Below the pieces are notes generated by a model that saw only the letters and a list, made by a program, of their open reading frames with translations, was not told the origin of the DNA and did not search any database. Below, one piece after another: positions 58,649 to 64,000 of a DNA stretch of 64,000 bases. The translations under genes and the position numbers were made by a program. Numbering within the stretch: the stretch's first letter is position 1; each line of letters starts with the position of its first letter. Source of the DNA: an uncultured Anaerolineae bacterium (GTDB lineage: Bacteria; Chloroflexota; Anaerolineae; Aggregatilineales; Phototrophicaceae); the NCBI GenBank assembly GCA_937944445.1, contig CALDYP010000045.1, forward strand, positions 1-64,000. Direction: 5' to 3'.

Positions 58649-60055
58649 TTATTCCAGCGCGTGCACCAACTGGCGGAAGTGCTCGCCGCGGGCCTCAAAG
58701 TCCCGATAGGCGTCGTAGCTCGTCCCGCCCGGCGAGAGCAGCACGACATCGCCCGCCTGCGCCACCTGCGCCGCCACCTGCACCGCTTCGTCCAGCGTTT
58801 CAACCCGCGTGAACACGCCTTGATCCGCCCCGCGCAGCGTGAGCAGCTTGGCCACCTTGTCGCTTACCTGCTTCTCGCCGGCCTTGCCAAACAGCACGAT
58901 GTGGCGCGCCTTGCGCATCGCCAGCGACGCGGCCGCCTCCCACGGCAGGTCTTTGTCTGCGCCGCCCAACAGCAGCACCAGCGGCTCGTTGAAGCTGCGT
59001 AGCGCGGCGATCAACCGCTCTGGCGCGGTGGCGATACTGTCGTTGACGTAGGTCACATCGCGCAGCACGCGCACCACCTCCAAGCGATGCGGCACAGCCT
59101 TGAAGCTGCGGATCGCCTCGCTCATCACCTCTGGCTCGATGCCCGGGCGATCCGTCGCAATGCCGAGGCTGCCCGCAATCGCGCAGGCCGCCAGCACGTT
59201 CAGCAGGTTGTGATCGCCGCGCAGCGGGACATCACCGCGCTCACACAGCACATGCGGCTGATAGTCATAGCTAGCCGACCCGGCCAAGATCAGGCGCTCG
59301 CCCATCAAGAACGCGCCGTCCGTGACTATCTTACGCGCGCTGAAGGTGACAATCTCGCCCTGCGCCACCGCCTCCAGCGCAAGGCTGTTCGCGTCGTCCT
59401 CACACAGCACGGCAATATCTGACGGGTACTGATGCAGGATGATGTTGGCCTTCGCGCGGATGTAAGCTTCCATCGTCTTGTGGCGGTCAAGGTGGTTGGG
59501 GGTGATGTTGAGCACCGCGCCCACCTGTGGGCTGACGCTCATCAGCTCCAGTTGGAAGCTGCTCAGCTCCATCACAACGACCGATTCAGGGGTGATCTGC
59601 GGCAGCACATCGAGCAGCACGTGGCCGATGTTGCCACCGATCCACGTCTCATAGCCGGCGCGGCGCACGATCTCGCCCGTGAGGCTGGTCGTGGTCGTCT
59701 TGCCCGCGCTGCCGGTGATGCCGATGATCGGCGCGGGGCAGCGCTCGATGAACAGTTGGGCGTCGTTGGTCAGCGGGATTCCCTTCTCCAACGCCAGCGC
59801 CACCAGCGGGTTGTCCAGCGGCACACCGCCCGACACGCACACCAGATCCACGCGCCGCAGCGCCTCCTCCGGATGCCCCCCAAAGATAAAGCGCGTGTTG
59901 GGGTAGTCGTCGGGGTAGATGGTGAATTGATCAGCCGGGCGGCTGTCGTTCACCACGACGGACGCCCCCAACGTCGGCAGCCAGCGAGCCAGCGCTTGCC
60001 CCTGCCGCGCAAACCCTAACACCAAGACCCTTTTCCCGTTCAGCGCGTCTGGCAT
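58649..60055 (-). CDS. murD: UDP-N-acetylmuramoylalanine-D-glutamate ligase (MurD)
   Basis: The 468-residue ligase adds D-glutamate. It starts with a Rossmann-like UDP domain (RVLVLGFARQGQALARWL), has the ATP site IIGITGSAGKTTTTSLTGEI near residue 113, VMELSSFQLELM, NITPNHLDRHKTMEAYIRAK, a HRLEVVRVLRDVTYVNDSIA region near 325 and the C-terminal VLLLGGADKDLPWE and LLSPGGTSYDAYRDFEARGE. It follows mraY by 21 bases. Its stop lies 7 bases from the convergent DUF4058 stop. Confidence 0.97.
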   Translation of the reverse strand: MPDALNGKRVLVLGFARQGQALARWLPTLGASVVVNDSRPADQFTIYPDDYPNTRFIFGGHPEEALRRVDLVCVSGGVPLDNPLVALALEKGIPLTNDAQLFIERCPAPIIGITGSAGKTTTTSLTGEIVRRAGYETWIGGNIGHVLLDVLPQITPESVVVMELSSFQLELMSVSPQVGAVLNITPNHLDRHKTMEAYIRAKANIILHQYPSDIAVLCEDDANSLALEAVAQGEIVTFSARKIVTDGAFLMGERLILAGSASYDYQPHVLCERGDVPLRGDHNLLNVLAACAIAGSLGIATDRPGIEPEVMSEAIRSFKAVPHRLEVVRVLRDVTYVNDSIATAPERLIAALRSFNEPLVLLLGGADKDLPWEAAASLAMRKARHIVLFGKAGEKQVSDKVAKLLTLRGADQGVFTRVETLDEAVQVAAQVAQAGDVVLLSPGGTSYDAYRDFEARGEHFRQLVHALE

Positions 60056-60076
60056 GTGCTTTACCTTGCTTGACTT

Positions 60077-61108
60077 TTACAACAACGCGAGCGCAACGCC
60101 GACCATCGCGCTGAGAATGCCCACCAGCCAAAAGCGCTGCACCACTTGGGTTTCACTCCAGCCAGAAAGTTCAAAGTGATGATGCAGCGGCGCGCGCTTG
60201 AAGATGCGAATGTCCGCGCCCAAGTAGCGCCGCGAGTACTTGGCTGAGGCGACTTGCAGGATGACGCTCAGCATCTCCACGACTGGCACGAGCGCGATAA
60301 TCGGCAGCAGCAGCCATTCGCCGGTCATCACCGCCACCACGCCCAGCGTCGCCCCCAACGAGAGCGACCCGATGTCCCCCATGAACAACTGCGCGGGGTG
60401 GGCGTTATACCACAAGAAGGCGAAGGACGCCCCCACCAAGATGAAGCACAACTGCACAAGGTAGACCTGCCCTTGCAAGAAGGCAATCACCCCATAGGCG
60501 GCAAAGGCGCTGGCGGTGATGATGCCCGCCAGCCCATCCAGCCCGTCGGTGAAGTTCAGCGCGTTCGACGTGCCGATGATGATGAACATCGTGATCGGGA
60601 TGAACAACAGCGGCGGCAGCGGCAGCGAGAACGACAGCAGCGGGATCTTCATCTCGTTGGCGAAGGCGAAGCCCCCCTCAAAGAGCGAGAGCACCCCCGC
60701 CGCCCCGCCCGCCAACACCACCTGCCCCGCGAACTTGGCACGCGCCGAGAGGCCTTCGCCGACGATCCCGCGCGAGCTGCGGATGCCCTCCCAGTCGTCG
60801 ATGAAGCCCAACAAAGCGAACCCCAACAGCACCCCCAACGGCAGGAAGATGCTCGCGCCTTCGCCGCGCAGCAGGATGCTCGGGACGTTCAGCGCCAGCA
60901 TGATGAGCGTCGCCGGGATGATGATCATGAAGCCGCCCATCGTGGGCGTGCCGATCTTCTTGCCGTGGGTGTCTTGGAGTTCTTTACGAACCTGCTTGCC
61001 CACGCGCAGGCGGCGCAGCACTTCGATGAACGGCGCACCCCAGATCACCCCCAGCAGGAAGGTCACAAAGCCAATCGTCAGCGCAAGCGGCAGCGGCGAT
61101 TCCATCAT
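60077..61108 (-). CDS. mraY: Phospho-N-acetylmuramoyl-pentapeptide transferase (MraY)
   Basis: The 343-residue polytopic protein makes lipid I on the inner membrane face. Key motifs are DTHGKKIGTPTMGGFMIIIP near residue 47, GFIDDWEGIRSSRG (Asp-Asp near 105), SNALNFTDGLDGLAGI near 190, FMGDIGSLSLGATLG near 260 and the cytoplasmic APLHHHFELSGWSETQVV near 315. The ATG overlaps the ftsI stop as TGATG; a second ATG follows directly. murF, usually between these two genes, is absent. Confidence 0.97.
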   Translation of the reverse strand: MMESPLPLALTIGFVTFLLGVIWGAPFIEVLRRLRVGKQVRKELQDTHGKKIGTPTMGGFMIIIPATLIMLALNVPSILLRGEGASIFLPLGVLLGFALLGFIDDWEGIRSSRGIVGEGLSARAKFAGQVVLAGGAAGVLSLFEGGFAFANEMKIPLLSFSLPLPPLLFIPITMFIIIGTSNALNFTDGLDGLAGIITASAFAAYGVIAFLQGQVYLVQLCFILVGASFAFLWYNAHPAQLFMGDIGSLSLGATLGVVAVMTGEWLLLPIIALVPVVEMLSVILQVASAKYSRRYLGADIRIFKRAPLHHHFELSGWSETQVVQRFWLVGILSAMVGVALALL

Positions 61109-62874
61109 CACTGCCCTGAAGTGTTGCCGCCCATGCTGCGCAGCCGCAGCCGGACTTCGTCGTTCGGGATGCCCATCAAGATCACCAAGCGCTCTGCGAG
61201 GCGGCGGAAGACGGGCGCCGCCACCCGCGACCCCCAATAGTCGCGCGGGCGATCCAAGCGCACGATGATCGACACCTGCGGGTCGTCGGCGGGCAGGAAG
61301 CCGACGAAGCTCACGATGCTGGCGTTCGGCTCATAGCCGGTGGCCGTCGGGATTTGCGCTGTGCCCGTCTTGCCGGCGATGCTGTAGCCGGGCAAGCGCG
61401 CCAAGCCCACGCCGTTCTCGTCCTCCACCACGCGGATCATCATCATCGTCACCGCGTCGGCGGTCTCTTTAGAGATCACTCGCCCCAGCGCGGTCACGTC
61501 GCTGTTGACGACGCTGTCGCCATCGACTTTTTGGAGGACGATGCGCGGCTGCATCATCAGGCCGTCGTTGGCAATGGCGTTGACCGCCGTCAGCATTTGC
61601 AGCGGCGTCACGCTGATGCCCTGCCCGTAGGCGTTCGTCGCAAGGTTGGCCTCGCTCCAGTCTGGTTCACCGGGGACGCGCATGATGCCCGCCTCTTCGC
61701 CGGGCAGGTCAACGCGCGTGGGCAGCCCGAAGCCGAAGGTGCGCATCTGGCTGTAGAAGCGCTCTGGCCCCATGTTGAGCGCCAACTGCGCCGCGCCCAC
61801 GTTCAGCGACTGCACGAGCATCGTCGTGATGTCTACCACGCCGTAGGCGTTGCGATCCCAGTTGCGGACGTTGATGCCGCCCACCGTCAGCGCGCCGGTG
61901 TCGTTGTACGTCCAGTCTGGGTTGGCGACGCCTAGTTCCAGCGCTGCCGCCACCGTGATCACCTTCATCACGCTGCCCGGCTCGTACATGTCGCTGATGG
62001 CTGGGTTGCGCAGCAGGCGTGGATCCGAGACTGAGGCAAAGTTGTTCGGGTCGAAGTTGGGGTAGCTGGCCATCGCGAGGATGTCGCCATTGCGCGGGTT
62101 CATCAAGATGATCGTGCCGCGGGTGCTGCCCGTCTCTTCAATGGCGGCGCGCAGCTGGGCTTCTACCCAGAACTGCAAGTCGCGGTCAATCGTCAACACG
62201 AGCGATGTGCCGCGCTGAGCCGTCTGGCGCTCGTTGTCGGGCAGCTCGAACGGCACGTTGCGCACCTGCTCGGTGAGCGTCTGCCCAGCCAGCGCCGCGT
62301 TGTAATAGCCCTCCACGCCCAGCGCCCCGCGCGACACGTCGTTGTTGTCTGGGATCGTGAAGCCGATCACCTGCCCCGCAAGGTCGCCCTGCGGGTAGTA
62401 GCGTTTCTGGATCGGGTTCAGGATGATGCCGAACATGTTCAAATCGGCGATGCGCTGGCCCACCTCCGCGCTGACGGGGCGGGCGATCAACTGCCACGGC
62501 GCGTTGGTGTTCAACTGGTTGAGGATGCGCACCTCGTCGATGTTGAGGATGACGGCAAGCTGCCGCGCCATCTCGACGCGGCGCGAGGGCACGACCAAGT
62601 TCGCGCTGACGCCCACCTCGTACTCGATCGTGTTGAAGGCCAGCGGTTCGCCGTCGCGGTCATAGATGATGCCGCGCTCAGCGGGCAGGCGGCGCAGGCT
62701 GCTCGTGTTGCGCTGCCCCTGCGCGATGAACTCGCGCTCTACGGAAGGCGGCAGCCATTGATAGCGCGAGACCGACACGAGCAACCCGCCGCTGACGACC
62801 AGCAAGAAGCCAATCACGAAGGGCAGGCGGCGGTTGATGATCTGCTGGCGATCTTGGATGGGCAGGCTTGCCAT
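61108..62874 (-). CDS. ftsI: Septal peptidoglycan transpeptidase FtsI/PBP3 (class B PBP)
   Basis: The 588-residue protein has a short cytoplasmic tail, one transmembrane helix (about 17-36), a pedestal domain with RGIIYDRDGEPLAFNT and GFTIPDN, then a transpeptidase domain. Catalytic motifs are SxxK in YEPGSVMKVIT (near 300), SxN in QSLNVGAAQL (near 360) and KTGT in GYSIAGKTGTAQIP (near 498). No C-terminal PASTA domains are present. It cross-links septal wall together with FtsW. It follows ftsL by 30 bases and overlaps mraY at its end. Confidence 0.96.
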   Translation of the reverse strand: MASLPIQDRQQIINRRLPFVIGFLLVVSGGLLVSVSRYQWLPPSVEREFIAQGQRNTSSLRRLPAERGIIYDRDGEPLAFNTIEYEVGVSANLVVPSRRVEMARQLAVILNIDEVRILNQLNTNAPWQLIARPVSAEVGQRIADLNMFGIILNPIQKRYYPQGDLAGQVIGFTIPDNNDVSRGALGVEGYYNAALAGQTLTEQVRNVPFELPDNERQTAQRGTSLVLTIDRDLQFWVEAQLRAAIEETGSTRGTIILMNPRNGDILAMASYPNFDPNNFASVSDPRLLRNPAISDMYEPGSVMKVITVAAALELGVANPDWTYNDTGALTVGGINVRNWDRNAYGVVDITTMLVQSLNVGAAQLALNMGPERFYSQMRTFGFGLPTRVDLPGEEAGIMRVPGEPDWSEANLATNAYGQGISVTPLQMLTAVNAIANDGLMMQPRIVLQKVDGDSVVNSDVTALGRVISKETADAVTMMMIRVVEDENGVGLARLPGYSIAGKTGTAQIPTATGYEPNASIVSFVGFLPADDPQVSIIVRLDRPRDYWGSRVAAPVFRRLAERLVILMGIPNDEVRLRLRSMGGNTSGQ

Positions 62875-62904
62875 GAGCCGTCGGCCTTCCTTTAATAAGA
62901 AGAA

Positions 62905-63372
62905 CTATTGACCAAAACTCTCAAACTGGCGGCGCAGCAGGTCGATCTGAACTTCAAGCCAGCCGCTGAACGTCTCATCATAAATCGGCACACTCGGGCT
63001 GACCTCTTGCGCCACCAGCGGCGCAGACGTAATCGCCCGATTCGGATTGTACCCCTCAACCACCAGATACTCTAGGTCGGTCGCTTGCGCCAGCCGAAAG
63101 CCGCGAGCTTGCGCTCGCTCCAATAGGCGGGGCACGGTCTCCAGCTCGGCGATCTGGCCACGCAGTTCCTCATTGCGTCGTTCGAGTTGGTCGCGCTGTT
63201 CGATGAGGCCCTGCGTCTCGCGGTTGAGGATGGCGAAGTTCGCCACCTGCGAGAGGTAGATGCCTGCGAACACCAGCGTAATCAAGATCGCCAGCAGCCC
63301 CAGCGTCACCACTTGATTTTGCGGCTTCCAGCCAGTGCGCGCTAGCGCGTGCTGCACCCACGTTTGCGCCAT
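62905..63372 (-). CDS. ftsL: FtsL/DivIC-like septum protein
   Basis: The 155-residue bitopic protein has one transmembrane helix (about 19-42, VVTLGLLAILITLVFAGIYL) followed by a coiled coil with LNRETQGLIEQRDQLERRNE and LRGQIAELETVPRL, then a variable outer end. Topology, coiled coil, size and position between rsmH and ftsI identify it as FtsL-like; sequence similarity in this family is always weak. The start MAQTWVQHALART is chosen because a promoter at 63404-63431 would start transcription near 63397, excluding the longer frame. Confidence 0.82.
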   Translation of the reverse strand: MAQTWVQHALARTGWKPQNQVVTLGLLAILITLVFAGIYLSQVANFAILNRETQGLIEQRDQLERRNEELRGQIAELETVPRLLERAQARGFRLAQATDLEYLVVEGYNPNRAITSAPLVAQEVSPSVPIYDETFSGWLEVQIDLLRRQFESFGQ

Positions 63373-63403
63373 GATGCCATTCACTGCTTGCTCATTTACC
63401 TTG

Positions 63404-63431
63404 ATTGTAACGAGGCACACTCAGGGCGCAA
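63404..63431 (-). promoter_or_regulatory. Promoter of ftsL and following dcw genes
   Basis: TTGCGC (63426-63431) and TACAAT (63404-63409) are 16 bases apart on the minus strand, placed after the rsmH-proximal terminator and before the ftsL ATG. Confidence 0.6.
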
Positions 63432-63443
63432 GTGGGGAGCGGG

Positions 63444-63470
63444 AAAAAACGGACAGGGCAGGCCCTGTCC
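63444..63470 (-). terminator. Rho-independent terminator between rsmH and ftsL
   Basis: On the minus strand GGACAGGGC and GCCCTGTCC (63451-63470, 2-base loop) are followed by G and six T. It lies 120 bases after the rsmH stop. The palindrome belongs to the same class of short intergenic repeats as those at 40579-40643. The remaining 120 bases to the rsmH stop hold GC-rich sequence with a partial CCCTGTCCC echo of the same repeat and no gene. Confidence 0.8.
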
Positions 63471-63590
63471 CTGCGCAGGCGAGGTCACGGTGGGTAGACG
63501 CGGACGGGGTGACGGACGCCGCGCCCTGTCCCCTACGCAGGCAGGGTTGGGCGCGCCTCCCCGCGGGCACTACGCTGCCGTCTGTGGCCT

Positions 63591-64000
63591 TCACGCGCCG
63601 CGCTTCTGCACCACGCGCAGCTTGGCGCTGCGGGCGCGCGGGTTGCGGGCGATTTCCTCCGCGCTGGCTTCAATCGGCTTGGGGGTGATCAGGTCAACCG
63701 TGGCCGGCTTGGGGCGGATGCTGGCCATGCCGGGCGGCGAGACGACCTCCGTCGCCGCCTCGCGGAACACGTCCTTGACGATGCGATCTTCCAAGCTGTG
63801 AAAGCTGATGACTGCCAGCCGCCCACCCGGCCGCAGCAGGTCAATCGCCCGCGGCAGCGTGCGCTCGATCACGCCCAGTTCGTCGTTGACGGCGATCCGC
63901 AGCGCTTGAAAGACGCGCGTCGCCGGGTGGATCGACTTGGCGGCGGGTTTGCCGCGCGGGCGCGGGGCGGCCTGCTCGATCAGCGCGGCGAGCTGCGTCG
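63591..64000 (-). CDS. rsmH: 16S rRNA m4C1402 methyltransferase RsmH (5' end off the window)
   Basis: The C-terminal 135 residues are visible. They contain [40 protein letters not shown] and the end [16 protein letters not shown], which are diagnostic of RsmH (MraW). The enzyme methylates N4 of C1402 in 16S rRNA and is normally the first or second dcw gene. Its N-terminal SAM-binding region lies beyond the right edge. Confidence 0.96.
   Translation of the reverse strand, partial: TQLAALIEQAAPRPRGKPAAKSIHPATRVFQALRIAVNDELGVIERTLPRAIDLLRPGGRLAVISFHSLEDRIVKDVFREAATEVVSPPGMASIRPKPATVDLITPKPIEASAEEIARNPRARSAKLRVVQKRGA

Overview
The window is GC-rich, gene-dense bacterial DNA with short intergenic gaps and many stop/start overlaps (TGATG, ATGA). 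The gene complement best fits a member of the phylum Chloroflexota, probably Anaerolineae-like: an F-type ATP synthase beside a membrane-arm complex I cluster with two nuoM genes, a cobalamin-dependent ribonucleotide reductase, tandem FemABX proteins, a very large alpha-2-macroglobulin, a DUF4058 protein and an archaeal/eukaryotic-type ProRS. The taxonomic call is an inference from gene content; no rRNA or tRNA gene was recognised.

Layout. (1) 1-9.9 kb: a truncated purine-type phosphoribosyltransferase, two methyltransferase-like genes, pnp and rpsO on the minus strand; divergently proS, a double-NYN-domain protein and a small partner. (2) 9.6-17.3 kb, minus strand: a six-gene unit running murE, two GT39-type membrane glycosyltransferases, a GT2 glycosyltransferase, a polyprenyl-phosphate sugar transferase and a MazG-like pyrophosphohydrolase, i.e. 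wall precursor synthesis next to surface glycan assembly. (3) 17.4-30.4 kb, minus strand: nuoA-H-J-K-L-M-M-N followed by atpZ/I-like, atpB, atpE and a fused atpF-atpH. Only the membrane arm of complex I and the Fo/stator part of ATP synthase are encoded here. (4) 30.6-41.9 kb, plus strand: a 110-bp MITE with an 8-bp target duplication, two FemABX genes, an epoxide-hydrolase-like protein, a YdcF-like protein, a 1981-residue alpha-2-macroglobulin and a zinc-ribbon membrane protein. (5) 42.0-48.5 kb, minus: nrdJ interrupted by three LAGLIDADG inteins and preceded by a compact cobalamin riboswitch. (6) 48.6-64 kb, minus: the dcw division/wall cluster rsmH, ftsL, ftsI, mraY, murD, [DUF4058 on the plus strand], ftsW, murG, two CvpA-like genes, murC, murB, ftsQ, ftsA, ftsZ. 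murE lies 40 kb away and murF is absent from the window.

The most unusual points are: ATP synthase subunit a carries a large extracytoplasmic-loop insertion that reads as a split LysM domain; the b subunit carries a signal-like N-terminus and a delta C-terminal domain; NuoL has a histidine-rich insertion; two of the three nrdJ inteins sit directly before catalytic cysteines; the alpha-2-macroglobulin has CLEC in place of the CxEQ thioester motif; and several minus-strand operons share a promoter form TTGCNN-N16-18-TACAAT. All coordinates and motifs were read by eye from the sequence; family names come from motif recognition without database searches.
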